DNA of 64,000 nt from CAZMRW01 sp964568805 (GTDB taxonomy: Bacteria > Pseudomonadota > Gammaproteobacteria > Methylococcales > Methylomonadaceae): NCBI GenBank assembly GCA_964568805.1, contig CAZMRW010000010.1, positions 1 through 64,000 of the forward strand, read 5' to 3'. Position numbers and translations under genes: made by a program. The notes under the pieces were generated by a model, which was not told where the DNA came from, made no database searches, and saw only the letters and a program-made list of their open reading frames with translations. Positions 1 to 8,704 of the stretch are shown here, piece after piece. How positions within the stretch are numbered: the first letter of the stretch is position 1; the number at the start of each line of letters is the position of its first letter.

Positions 1-181
1 CAACTGTCAATTCGGCAGGATGGCGGACGAGAAAATTTTCCTTCATGGTAGTTATAGAACCTGATGTATCTTCCTAATTTCAAAGTTCTCATTAATAAAA
101 TAGCAGAACTGACGCTGGTAAGATGGCGGCTGTTATTGAATAACAAGAGTTAATTTGTAGGTATTTATTCTAATCGATACG

Positions 182-202
182 ATAAAGCTTAAAAAGCTTT
201 AT
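182..202. repeat. Short perfect inverted repeat
   Basis: A 9-bp arm (ATAAAGCTT) and its complement surround a 3-base loop, about 145 bases beyond the stop codon of the CHAD gene. No T-run follows on either strand, so it is not a textbook intrinsic terminator. The rest of bases 1-346 shows no convincing gene or RNA. Confidence 0.35.
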
Positions 203-346
203 TAAGAAAAGCTTAAATTGCTCATTAAGAATAGCAAAACACCAAGAAAAGGAAAGACATTGTGTGCCGTGCCTGGCCGAACGGCTAACAATCAGCGCAT
301 CAATACTTTTAGGCTAAAGGGTGGCAATGACTGGGATTTAGCGGCT

Positions 347-1870
347 TTAATCGTGACAGGCAAACAAAGATTTAAAAACCGAATGATTTTTTTCCCGTTT
401 GAAATGTTCAAAGCGGGACGAGAAGTGTTTACGGGCGTTACATTTTTTAGCATCAAGCGCCTGGAATAATACACCCATGGCTAAAAAGGTTTTAGCCGGT
501 ATGTCGTTGCGAATCATTTCTTCGCTAAAAAGTTTGATGGCGCGTTCCTGTACATTAAAATCCTGGAAATCGCCCAGAACATCCTGCAATGCTTTCAGGT
601 CACTAATCAAATATTTAATCTGATGCTCAGGGTAAAGATTTTGAAAAAACTCCATCAGGTAACGTAATTTTTTACAGGATTTTCTGAGGCTGTGCAGGCT
701 ATCGGCAGCAGAATGAGGAGTGATGGCTTCTCCACGATGCATGACGCGTTTATAAATCTTCCATATCTTCCGGTCGGCCAGTTCCTTAATGGTCAAACGT
801 GCATCGGGTGTTTCAGGCTGAAGAGGCGGCGGCTGTTTTAGGTATTGCTCCCATTCCAGCAGGGTGGTTATATACTTCGACGATTTTAGCTTTTGCGTCA
901 ATTCCAGTCGGGATTTTTGCTTTTTTTCGAGGAGAAAATCATAAAGCGGATTCAAGTCTTCCTGGATGTCGGCCGGCAGGGCTTTTTTATCGTTTTCGAA
1001 TCTTAACAGATAAACATCCAGGTCCCGAGTCGGTCCTGTTATTTGTCCTAGCCAGGAAAAAAAATCAGTATAGTAAACAGTAATGTCTTCGGGCAGGACG
1101 CCTTTGAGTTGACTCAAACCTGATCGGGTCCGGCGCACGGAAACTCTGAAATCATGCAAAAATTCGCTGTCAATATCGGCGATGGCCCCTTGTTCATTGT
1201 CCTTGATGGTTTTAAGCAGCCGGCTGAAAATAGTTTTTACCGCGAAATCGGCGCGCTGGGCGGGATCCAGGGCTAGGTTGAGTTTGGATGAATACTCCTT
1301 CGGTTTACGTCCCTGCAGTTGCAAGGCGATCAGTAAAACCGGTTTATCGGTAGCGAATAAACACAGATCGCCGGTAAACAGTTTGACGGTGTCATCGACG
1401 ATTCGCTCATAGCCTTTGACCGGTTGCAGAAGAATACGGCTATTGCAAAGTTCGTAGTCTTCAATCATCATTCGCAGGACTGTTTTTTTATCCTTATTGA
1501 GCAGATTCAGGTGATAGGCTTCATATTCAAGTGTGCAAATGGCCATTAATGCCCTTATCCCCAGCATTGATTGCAGGGTGCTCTGAATTGTCCCGGGGTT
1601 TAACTGCCGCGGAAAAGGCGGTATCTCCATCATTTCCGAACTGGCGAGAACCTGTCCATTGGCAACGGTTCGTAAGGTCAGGGCCGATGAGGATTTCGTC
1701 CGGTCGAATTCGCACAGTATGCCGTTTGACCATAGGCGCCAGTCGAAACTGTCATAGTAGGTCCTGAGGCAATAATTCCTGGAAATGAGTTGTATCTCTG
1801 CTTTTTCGCTTAAATTAGCGATAAATTTTTCTGTTGATAAATTAGCAGGCAATTCAAATTGTAAAGACAT
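347..1870 (-). CDS. CHAD domain protein with N-terminal CYTH-like region
   Basis: The protein has 507 residues. The C-terminal part, about 215-500, is a helical CHAD domain. It is recognisable from the first helix pair (HDFRVSVRRTRSGL, then the GPTRDLDVYLL stretch) and the second half (LHSLRKSCKKLRYLMEF, then LQDVLGDFQDFNV). These carry the regularly spaced His, Arg and Lys residues that bind polyphosphate in this family. The first 200 residues look like a divergent CYTH/triphosphate-tunnel fold, but the ExExK signature is not clear, so catalysis is doubtful. CHAD proteins associate with polyphosphate granules. Lying next to the Pst/PhoU genes and diverging from a sixA-like gene, it probably belongs to phosphate or polyphosphate handling (inference). 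No signal peptide or membrane segment is seen. Confidence 0.85.
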   Translation of the reverse strand: MSLQFELPANLSTEKFIANLSEKAEIQLISRNYCLRTYYDSFDWRLWSNGILCEFDRTKSSSALTLRTVANGQVLASSEMMEIPPFPRQLNPGTIQSTLQSMLGIRALMAICTLEYEAYHLNLLNKDKKTVLRMMIEDYELCNSRILLQPVKGYERIVDDTVKLFTGDLCLFATDKPVLLIALQLQGRKPKEYSSKLNLALDPAQRADFAVKTIFSRLLKTIKDNEQGAIADIDSEFLHDFRVSVRRTRSGLSQLKGVLPEDITVYYTDFFSWLGQITGPTRDLDVYLLRFENDKKALPADIQEDLNPLYDFLLEKKQKSRLELTQKLKSSKYITTLLEWEQYLKQPPPLQPETPDARLTIKELADRKIWKIYKRVMHRGEAITPHSAADSLHSLRKSCKKLRYLMEFFQNLYPEHQIKYLISDLKALQDVLGDFQDFNVQERAIKLFSEEMIRNDIPAKTFLAMGVLFQALDAKKCNARKHFSSRFEHFKREKNHSVFKSLFACHD

Positions 1871-1967
1871 GGCTACCCTTTTGTAAGATTTGGACGCGTA
1901 TCACGACCTTAACCCTAAAGTTTATCAACAGAGTATTAACAATTAATGACACGATAAATACACAAAG

Positions 1968-1985
1968 TTGTCATAAAACTGTAGC
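1968..1985 (+). promoter_or_regulatory. Possible Pho box upstream of the sixA-like gene
   Basis: TTGTCAT-AAAA-CTGTAGC fits the 7-4-7 layout of a PhoB site, but the second half is weak. A -10-like CATAAT lies at 1985-1990, closer than in a standard PhoB promoter. The site is in the divergent region between the CHAD and sixA-like genes. The better site at 2636 makes this one more plausible. Confidence 0.3.
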
Positions 1986-2094
1986 ATAATCGCTCAGGGT
2001 GAAAAATTGGCGTATGCTAAAAAATAGCTCTGGCGACTGTCCGGCATAATTGGATTTTCCAAATTCAGCCGCTTGTAAATGGGAGAATATTAAC

Positions 2095-2616
2095 ATGAGT
2101 AGAGAATTATGGCTGCTAAGACATGGGAAATCCGACCGGGATATCGAGTCTTCAGATTTTGATCGGCCGCTAAAAAAGCGGGGGAAACGCGCCGCCAAGA
2201 CAATTGGGGCATGGATGAGGCAACAAGAATTAATACCTGATTTGATCTTGACGTCCCCTGCAAAAAGAGCGTTGTCGACCGCTATCCGGGTATGCGAAGA
2301 GCTTGGTGTCAAAGACGCTATTTGTCAGGATAATCGGTTGTATGCTTCGGATGTCGACTCGGTAAAATCCGTATTATCGGAATGTCCCAAAGAATCACGG
2401 CGGGTTTTGCTGGTCGGCCATAATCCAGAGCTGGAACAGTTACTTGTTGAAATGGTGGGTTCCGCAAACCTTTCTTATCAAAATAAATTAATGCCTACCG
2501 CTGCATTGGCTAGGCTTGCAATGCCGGATGACTGGACCAATCTGGAGGCTGGTAGCGCAAAACTGCTCGCGATCATCTATGCCAAGACGTTATTTGACGA
2601 GATAAGTGATCGATAA
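2095..2616 (+). CDS. sixA: SixA-type histidine phosphatase
   Basis: This is a 173-residue member of the histidine phosphatase (phosphoglycerate mutase-like) superfamily. The catalytic RHGKSDRD motif is near the N-terminus, TSPAKRALST follows at about residue 51, and the second catalytic histidine is in LLVGHNPELEQLL. Its small size and lack of extra domains match SixA, which dephosphorylates phosphohistidine, for example on HPt domains. I chose the ATG at 2095 because GGGAGA precedes it at a good distance. An upstream TTG at 2050 would add 15 unconserved residues. It diverges from the CHAD gene and precedes pstS, so a role in phosphate-related signalling is plausible. The real substrate cannot be read from sequence. 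Confidence 0.8.
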   Translation: MSRELWLLRHGKSDRDIESSDFDRPLKKRGKRAAKTIGAWMRQQELIPDLILTSPAKRALSTAIRVCEELGVKDAICQDNRLYASDVDSVKSVLSECPKESRRVLLVGHNPELEQLLVEMVGSANLSYQNKLMPTAALARLAMPDDWTNLEAGSAKLLAIIYAKTLFDEISDR

Positions 2617-2635
2617 GGTCAAGAAAAATATGACA

Positions 2636-2653
2636 TTGTCACAATCCTGTCAT
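2636..2653 (+). promoter_or_regulatory. Pho box upstream of pstS
   Basis: TTGTCAC-AATC-CTGTCAT is a near-consensus PhoB binding site: two 7-base direct repeats with an 11-base period. A -10-like TAATAC starts at 2661, about one turn downstream, and the pstS start follows at 2725. This predicts induction of pstS, and possibly the downstream pst genes, by PhoB under phosphate limitation. Confidence 0.75.
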
Positions 2654-2724
2654 ATAAAGTTAATACTCTTGTTATGTTTGCTGTACATAATCGTCACACA
2701 TTAATTATTTTTTGAGAGTTGATA

Positions 2725-3708
2725 ATGAAATTATCTTTGAAAACAAAATCGCTGATCACGGCGGTGGGTTTGGCTTCCTCCACATTATTTAGCGGTACTG
2801 CCGATGCGGTACAGGCAGTCGATAAGGATGTTCCCGAATATCAAAAAGCAAGCGGCATTTCAGGCAACCTGTCCAGCGTCGGCTCCGATACTCTGGCCAA
2901 TCTGATGACGCTTTGGGCTGAAGAATTCAATCGTATTTATCCCAATGTCAATATCCAGATTCAGGCCGCGGGTTCGTCCACTGCGCCGCCGGCACTAACC
3001 GAAGGCACCTCGAATCTGGGGCCTATGAGCCGCGAAATGAAGGATGACGAACTGGAAGCCTTCGAAGATAAATATGGTTACAAACCGACTGCGATTCCAG
3101 TGGCTGTCGACGCCCTGGCGGTCCTGGTCAACAAGGACAATCCTGTTAAAGGGTTGACCATGGAGCAAGTGGATGCGATTTTTTCTTCTACCCGCAAGTG
3201 CGGTGGCGCTTCCGATATCGAAAACTGGGGCCAGGCGGGGGTGTCCGCATGGGGAGCGAAAACCATCCAGTTATACGGGCGTAACTCGGTCTCGGGTACT
3301 TACGGCTATTTTAAAGAGCATGCTTTATGCAAGGGCGATTTCAAAAGTAATGTCAATGAACAACCCGGTTCTGCGTCTGTCGTCCAGTCCGTAACGTCAT
3401 CGGTCAACGGTATCGGCTACTCCGGCTTGGGTTATTCCACATCCGGCGTAAGAATGGTGCCACTGGCTAAAAAAGGCAGCACGACTTTTGTTGATGCGAC
3501 TCCGGAAAACGCCATTGCCGGAAACTATCCATTGACCCGTTATCTGTTTGTTTACGTCAACAAGAAACCAAATCAGCCATTAGCGCCGCTCGAAGACGAG
3601 TTTATCAAAATGGTGTTATCACAAACCGGTCAACAGGCTGTAATTAAGGACGGTTATATTCCCCTGCCTGCGAAAGTCGTCGAGAAAGCATTGACGCTCA
3701 TCAAATAA
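2725..3708 (+). CDS. pstS: Phosphate ABC transporter substrate-binding protein PstS
   Basis: The protein has 327 residues. An N-terminal signal peptide of about 28 residues ends near TADAVQA, so the mature protein is periplasmic. The mature part has the PstS pattern: GSDTLANLM at the phosphate site, AAGSSTAPPAL, the SRNS-like GRNSVSGTYGYF, and a domain-closing hinge region. It belongs to the Pseudomonas-type PstS group rather than the E. coli type. The ATG at 2725 is used; a TTG two codons upstream is less likely. A strong Pho box lies upstream and an intrinsic terminator downstream at 3832, so pstS is probably made in excess over the membrane subunits. Confidence 0.9.
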   Translation: MKLSLKTKSLITAVGLASSTLFSGTADAVQAVDKDVPEYQKASGISGNLSSVGSDTLANLMTLWAEEFNRIYPNVNIQIQAAGSSTAPPALTEGTSNLGPMSREMKDDELEAFEDKYGYKPTAIPVAVDALAVLVNKDNPVKGLTMEQVDAIFSSTRKCGGASDIENWGQAGVSAWGAKTIQLYGRNSVSGTYGYFKEHALCKGDFKSNVNEQPGSASVVQSVTSSVNGIGYSGLGYSTSGVRMVPLAKKGSTTFVDATPENAIAGNYPLTRYLFVYVNKKPNQPLAPLEDEFIKMVLSQTGQQAVIKDGYIPLPAKVVEKALTLIK

Positions 3709-3725
3709 AAAGGCTAGCAGATGTG

Positions 3726-3821
3726 CTTGCTGTAAATCAATTAAAGAGCAAGGACGCAAAGACAGTGATGACGGTCTGAATAACCGGTTATTTCTACCCC
3801 CCTTATGAGGTATGGGTTATT
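3726..3821 (+). ncRNA. Possible structured leader, riboswitch-like
   Basis: A 6-bp stem (CTTGCT 3726-3731 with AGCAAG 3747-3752) is followed at once by GACGCAAAG, the order seen in class I cyclic-di-GMP (GEMM) riboswitches. Downstream, AATAACC (3779-3785) can pair with either of two GGTTATT copies (3786-3792 or 3815-3821), just before the terminator at 3832. This suggests switchable pairing, but the GEMM consensus is incomplete, so the identity is weak. Confidence 0.3.
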
Positions 3822-3831
3822 GCTGACAAAT

Positions 3832-3874
3832 AATCGGCTGGAATCTGTTTTACCGTTCCAGCCGATTTTTTTTC
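3832..3874 (+). terminator. Intrinsic terminator between pstS and pstC
   Basis: A perfect 12-bp stem (AATCGGCTGGAA with TTCCAGCCGATT) closes a 12-base loop and is followed by a run of eight or more T. It would end most pstS transcripts. pstC starts only 47 bases later, so pstC-phoU depend on read-through or on a promoter within that short gap. Confidence 0.85.
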
Positions 3875-3920
3875 TGTCATTTGTTATATCATGTCCAATT
3901 TTAAACTCTAAATTCCCTGC

Positions 3921-6200
3921 ATGTCTGAAATAAAAAGTTCAAAGGAATACTCTTCAGTCATCGACGAGGCGTCCGGCAGCTATTATCAACAGTGGCGCTT
4001 AATTAAAGATTTGTTAGCGCGCTATGGCGTGGTCGTCGGCGGTCTGGGCGTGATCGTCGCTATCGTTCTGATTTTCTTTTATTTGCTCTACGTGGTTTTT
4101 CCGTTGTTTTTACCAGCGTCAGCCGAGCCGGCGGGCAGCTACGAAGTGCCTGAACCGGCGGCGGGCAAAACGATGCTGCTGGAAATGGAAGAACAAAATG
4201 AAGTGGCGGCCAGGTTCACCGACAGCGGGCAAGTGGTGTTCTTTGAGGCGGCAACAGGCAAAACTGTTCTGAGCCAAAAGGTAGCACTTCCAGAAGGCTC
4301 ACGGATCACGAGTTTTGCTCAGGGCAGCCCGATCAACGAAGGCGCAATCATTTACGGCTTATCCGATGGCAGGGCCGTCATCGTAAAGCACCAATATCAT
4401 ATAAGCTATCCCGATAATAAACGCGTCATCACGCCTTCGCTTGAATACCCGTTGGGTGAACAGATACTGGTCATCGATGACACAGGCGCTGCTTTGGAGG
4501 ACATCGCGGTAAGGGTGGCGGATGATTCGACCATCATCGCGGCAAAATCCGGAGGTAAGATCCGTCTTGCCAGTTTGGAAAAAGAACACTCAATATTTGC
4601 TGATGAGGCATCGATAAAACGGACGGATGCTGTTATGGAACTGCCGGCTACAGGCGTATCAGATATTTTTATCGATAAAGACGGCGACAATCTTTATCTG
4701 GCTGGTAGCGATGGAAGTCTGGGATTTTATGATATTAGAGATAAAAGCGCCCCGGTCAACAGGCAGCAGCTAAAGGTGGTCGAAGCGGGGCAACAGATTA
4801 CCAGTATGGCGTTTTTGAATGGCGATCTATCGCTATTGCTAGGCGATTCCAGCGGATTGGTAGCCCAGTGGAGCATCGTCAAAGATGCTTTGAATCAGCT
4901 CGACTTTAAAAAAATCAGAGCTTTCAAGGTTTCTGACAAAGCCGTCGTCGCAATCAAGTCGGAACAACGGCGAAAGGGCTTTATGACGATCGATGCCGAC
5001 GGCACGCTCGGTATTTATCATTCCACTGCCGAAAGACAGTTAATTAAAGAAAAGGTGGGTGACGCGGCACCCATGGCCGCAGCACTATCACCAAGAGCCA
5101 ATGCCTTGTTAATTCAATCGGAAGACGGAAAAATACACCATTGGCGTGTAAACAACCCGCATCCCGAAGTTTCCATGAAGTCTCTCTGGCAGGAAGTGTG
5201 GTATGAAAGCTATCCCAAGCCCGATTATATCTGGCAGTCTTCCTCGGCGAGCAACGATTTTGAGCCAAAATACAGTTTGACGCCCCTGGTTTTCGGAACC
5301 TTGAAAGCGGCATTTTATGCGATGTTGGTCGCGATGCCTTTGGCGCTAATGGGGGCGATCTATACGGCCTATTTTATGGCTCCGCAGATGCGTCAGTATG
5401 TCAAGCCGACTATTGAGCTGATGGGCGCTCTGCCTACCGTTATATTGGGTTTTCTTGCCGGTTTGTGGCTGGCGCCATTAATCGAAAAGCATTTGAGCGG
5501 AATATTTGCATTATTGATCATTATTCCTGTTGGCGTCATGCTGTTTGCCTATCTGTGGCAACATTTGCCGAAAACCTTTCAACAGAAAGTGCCGGAAGGT
5601 TGGGATGCGGCCTTATTGATTCCGGTTATTATATTTAGCGGCTGGTTTGCTTTTACCATCAGCGTTCCACTGGAAACGTTATTATTTAACGGCTCTCTGC
5701 GGGATTGGTTTAGCCAAGAATTAGGCATCGGTTACGATCAGCGTAATGCCCTGGTCGTCGGCGTGGCCATGGGTTTTGCCGTAATTCCGACAATCTTCTC
5801 CATTGCCGAAGACGCCATTTTCAGCGTGCCGAAACATCTGACTGTCGGGTCTTTGGCCTTGGGCGCAACGCTTTGGCAAACCATGACCAAAGTCGTCTTG
5901 CTAACGGCAAGCCCCGGAATCTTTTCTGCTGTGATGATCGGCCTGGGTCGGGCGATCGGCGAGACCATGATCGTATTGATGGCGACAGGCAATACGCCGG
6001 TTATGGATTTCAGTGTTTTTCAGGGGCTTCGGACATTGGCCGCCAATATCGCGGTGGAAATGCCTGAATCAGCCGTGGACAGCACCCATTACCGGGTTTT
6101 GTTTTTAGCGGCTCTGGTATTGTTTCTTTTTACCTTTGTTTTTAATACGTTGGCGGAAGTCATTCGCCAGCGGTTACGCGAAAAATACAGTTCATTATGA
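3921..6200 (+). CDS. pstC: Phosphate ABC transporter permease PstC with periplasmic insertion
   Basis: At 759 residues this is far longer than the roughly 320-residue E. coli PstC. A transmembrane helix spans about 40-66. Residues 75-420 form a beta-rich periplasmic region with WD40/propeller-like repeats (DGDNLYLAGSDGSLGFYD and similar). The true permease domain runs from about 450 to 755, with several membrane helices and the EAA loop (LTVGSLALGATLWQTM, then GLGRAIGETMIV) that contacts the ATPase PstB. The same architecture is known from Pseudomonas-type PstC. It overlaps pstA by 4 bases and so is translationally coupled. The propeller insertion may help dock PstS or sense signals; that is inference. 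Confidence 0.9.
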   Translation: MSEIKSSKEYSSVIDEASGSYYQQWRLIKDLLARYGVVVGGLGVIVAIVLIFFYLLYVVFPLFLPASAEPAGSYEVPEPAAGKTMLLEMEEQNEVAARFTDSGQVVFFEAATGKTVLSQKVALPEGSRITSFAQGSPINEGAIIYGLSDGRAVIVKHQYHISYPDNKRVITPSLEYPLGEQILVIDDTGAALEDIAVRVADDSTIIAAKSGGKIRLASLEKEHSIFADEASIKRTDAVMELPATGVSDIFIDKDGDNLYLAGSDGSLGFYDIRDKSAPVNRQQLKVVEAGQQITSMAFLNGDLSLLLGDSSGLVAQWSIVKDALNQLDFKKIRAFKVSDKAVVAIKSEQRRKGFMTIDADGTLGIYHSTAERQLIKEKVGDAAPMAAALSPRANALLIQSEDGKIHHWRVNNPHPEVSMKSLWQEVWYESYPKPDYIWQSSSASNDFEPKYSLTPLVFGTLKAAFYAMLVAMPLALMGAIYTAYFMAPQMRQYVKPTIELMGALPTVILGFLAGLWLAPLIEKHLSGIFALLIIIPVGVMLFAYLWQHLPKTFQQKVPEGWDAALLIPVIIFSGWFAFTISVPLETLLFNGSLRDWFSQELGIGYDQRNALVVGVAMGFAVIPTIFSIAEDAIFSVPKHLTVGSLALGATLWQTMTKVVLLTASPGIFSAVMIGLGRAIGETMIVLMATGNTPVMDFSVFQGLRTLAANIAVEMPESAVDSTHYRVLFLAALVLFLFTFVFNTLAEVIRQRLREKYSSL

Positions 6201-7852
6201 TCAAATTATGGTTTAAAAGCGGCAATCCCTGGGTGTGGCTGACTGCGGCCGCAGTGAGCACCTGTCTGATTATGATCGTGGGCGTGCTGGGTCTGATTGC
6301 TGTTCGCGGAATTGGTCACTTTTGGCCCTCCGATGTCGTCAGGTTTACTTACCAGGAAGAAGGCGGACCGATACAAACCCTGATCGGCGAGCATATCGAC
6401 ACCAGTATTACTCCGGCAGCGATGGCTAAAGCGACCGGAATTAAAATGGCCGATGACGAAGAAACGCTGGTGCAATACCAGATTAAAACCGGCAACCGCG
6501 ATGTGACCGGTGCTGATTTTCGCTGGATACAGGAGCGGAACATCAAGCAGCAGGAAACGCCTGCCGACATGATGGTGGTGGAACGGCGCGAGTGGGGCAA
6601 TTTTTACGGACAACTGGTCGCCGTAAAAGAAAACGGAACCATTATTGCGAGTGGTGAACAAGCATGGCCGGTGTTATTGGCGAGATTAGAAGAGACTTTA
6701 GGCGTTTTTGAAAACATAACGCATCTGGAGAAAAAGGAAATCGGGGCGATCAATTACGGACTTGAAAAATTAAGATTGAAGCAAAGAAGTCTGGAATTAA
6801 AAAACCTGCTGGATGAAACCGCCAAGAAAGAGATAGCCGCACAAAAAGCCGACTTTGAATCAGAATATAAACAGCATCAGACTCAATTAAACGAGTTGTA
6901 TCAACGCATAAGAAGGGATGCCCTGGTCGCCAAAATAGAAAGCGGCGCTGAACGCGAGATATCGCTGGCCAAAGTGGTCAGGGTTTACCGGCCCAATACC
7001 ATGAGTCTGTTCGATAAAACGGGCCATTATCTCAGTAAACTCGCTGAATTTTTCAGAGACGATCCTCGCGAAGCCAATACCGAGGGCGGTATCTTCCCGG
7101 CTATTTTCGGCACCATCATGATGGTTATGATCATGTCGGTCATCGTTACGCCTTTTGGCGTCATTGCCGCGGTATATCTGCGCGAATATGCGAAACAGGG
7201 GTTCACCACGCAGTTGATCCGAATTGCCGTCAACAATCTGGCCGGCGTACCTTCCGTAGTATACGGCGTATTTGGCCTGGGTTTTTTTGTGTATATACTC
7301 GGCGGTAATCTGGACCGGCTTTTTTTTCCTGAATCGGCTCCTGCGCCGGTATTCGGCACCCCCGGTTTATTATGGGCTTCGATAACCCTGGCGCTGTTAA
7401 CGCTGCCTGTTGTCATCGTGTCCACCGAAGAAGGCCTGGCGCGTATCCCAAAATCGATACGCGAAGGCAGTCTGGCTTTGGGCGCAACCAAACTGGAAAC
7501 CCTATGGCGTACGGTGTTGCCTATGGCCAGTCCCGCGATGATGACCGGTTTAATATTGGCAGTTGCCAGGGCGGCCGGAGAAGTGGCGCCGCTGATGCTG
7601 GTAGGGGTGGTCAAGCTGGCGCCTTCGTTGCCGCTGGACGGCAACTTTCCATTTTTGCATTTGGAAAGAAAGTTTATGCATCTGGGATTCCATATCTACG
7701 ATGTCGGTTTTCAAAGTCCCAATGTAGAGGCCGCCAGACCTTTGGTTTATGCGACATCATTACTGCTGGTTGTGGTGATCGTTGGGCTTAATTTGGCAGC
7801 AATAGTAATCAGAAATCATCTGCGCGAAAAATACCGGGCATTGGAAGGTTAA
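6197..7852 (+). CDS. pstA: Phosphate ABC transporter permease PstA with periplasmic insertion
   Basis: This is a 551-residue permease. A first membrane helix lies at about 13-36. Residues 45-275 form a long periplasmic insertion ending in a charged coiled coil of about 60 residues (starting near LEKKEIGAINYGLEKLRL). The permease core is from about 295 to 545, with the EAA loop REGSLALGATKLETLW and ARAAGEVAPLML. E. coli PstA is under 300 residues, so both permeases here carry matched insertions, as in Pseudomonas. It forms the channel with PstC and is driven by PstB. It overlaps pstC by 4 bases and is followed by pstB after 4 bases. Confidence 0.9.
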   Translation: MIKLWFKSGNPWVWLTAAAVSTCLIMIVGVLGLIAVRGIGHFWPSDVVRFTYQEEGGPIQTLIGEHIDTSITPAAMAKATGIKMADDEETLVQYQIKTGNRDVTGADFRWIQERNIKQQETPADMMVVERREWGNFYGQLVAVKENGTIIASGEQAWPVLLARLEETLGVFENITHLEKKEIGAINYGLEKLRLKQRSLELKNLLDETAKKEIAAQKADFESEYKQHQTQLNELYQRIRRDALVAKIESGAEREISLAKVVRVYRPNTMSLFDKTGHYLSKLAEFFRDDPREANTEGGIFPAIFGTIMMVMIMSVIVTPFGVIAAVYLREYAKQGFTTQLIRIAVNNLAGVPSVVYGVFGLGFFVYILGGNLDRLFFPESAPAPVFGTPGLLWASITLALLTLPVVIVSTEEGLARIPKSIREGSLALGATKLETLWRTVLPMASPAMMTGLILAVARAAGEVAPLMLVGVVKLAPSLPLDGNFPFLHLERKFMHLGFHIYDVGFQSPNVEAARPLVYATSLLLVVVIVGLNLAAIVIRNHLREKYRALEG

Positions 7853-7856
7853 AGAA

Positions 7857-8690
7857 ATGACAGCACACGACGTACGTACTCACGCAATTGACATGAATTC
7901 CATTGTGCGTGAACAGAAAAAAACGGAAGACCAGCATGAGGTTTGCATTAAGGTCGAGAATTTAGATCTGTTCTACGGAGAAAAGCAGGCGTTGCATGGC
8001 ATCAATATGGAGATGCCCAAAAAGAAGGTGACCGCCTATATCGGTCCCAGCGGCTGCGGCAAATCCACTTTGTTGCGTTGCATCAACCGAATGAATGATC
8101 TGGTCGACAGTGCACGGATCGACGGCAGGATTCTGATCGATAATGAAAATATCTATGAAAAATCAGTGAATGTGGCCGCCTTGCGCCGGCGTGTCGGCAT
8201 GGTATTCCAAAAACCCAATCCGTTTCCCAAGTCCATTTTTGAAAATGTGGCTTACGGTCTTCGAATTCAGGGTATCAATGATAAAAGAATCCTTGAAGAG
8301 ACCGTGGAGAATGCACTTCGTGGCGCGGCGCTATGGGATGAGATGAAAGACCGGCTGAATGATAATGCGTTAGGCATATCTGGCGGTCAGCAGCAACGCT
8401 TGGTCATTGCCCGGGCGATTGCCATAGAACCGGAAGTATTGCTGCTCGATGAGCCGGCTTCGGCTTTGGATCCGATTTCAACGTTAAAAATTGAAGAATT
8501 GATCAATGAACTGAAAGAAAAGTACACTATCGTTATCGTGACCCATAACATGCAGCAGGCCGCGCGCGTTTCCGACTATACGGCCTTCATGTATATGGGG
8601 GAACTGATCGAAATGGGGACAACCAGCGAATTATTCACCAACCCCAGAAAAAAACAGACTGAAGACTATATTACCGGCAGGTATGGATAA
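7857..8690 (+). CDS. pstB: Phosphate ABC transporter ATPase PstB
   Basis: This 277-residue ATPase has all ABC motifs: Walker A GPSGCGKST, the signature ISGGQQQR, Walker B VLLLDEPASALD, and the switch histidine in IVTHNMQQAARV. It powers phosphate import through PstC/PstA. The first 25-30 residues are an extension before the conserved core. A second in-frame ATG at codon 13 is an alternative start. It sits tightly between pstA and phoU in the operon. Confidence 0.95.
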   Translation: MTAHDVRTHAIDMNSIVREQKKTEDQHEVCIKVENLDLFYGEKQALHGINMEMPKKKVTAYIGPSGCGKSTLLRCINRMNDLVDSARIDGRILIDNENIYEKSVNVAALRRRVGMVFQKPNPFPKSIFENVAYGLRIQGINDKRILEETVENALRGAALWDEMKDRLNDNALGISGGQQQRLVIARAIAIEPEVLLLDEPASALDPISTLKIEELINELKEKYTIVIVTHNMQQAARVSDYTAFMYMGELIEMGTTSELFTNPRKKQTEDYITGRYG

Positions 8691-8704
8691 TCCAGGAGCG
8701 AACA

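Noticed and set aside
218..469. 83-codon plus-strand frame at the window start
   Set aside because: Half of it is antisense to the C-terminus of the CHAD gene and it resembles no family.
7027..7644. 205-codon minus-strand open frame opposite pstA
   Set aside because: It is a shadow of the conserved PstA permease core with no recognisable domain.
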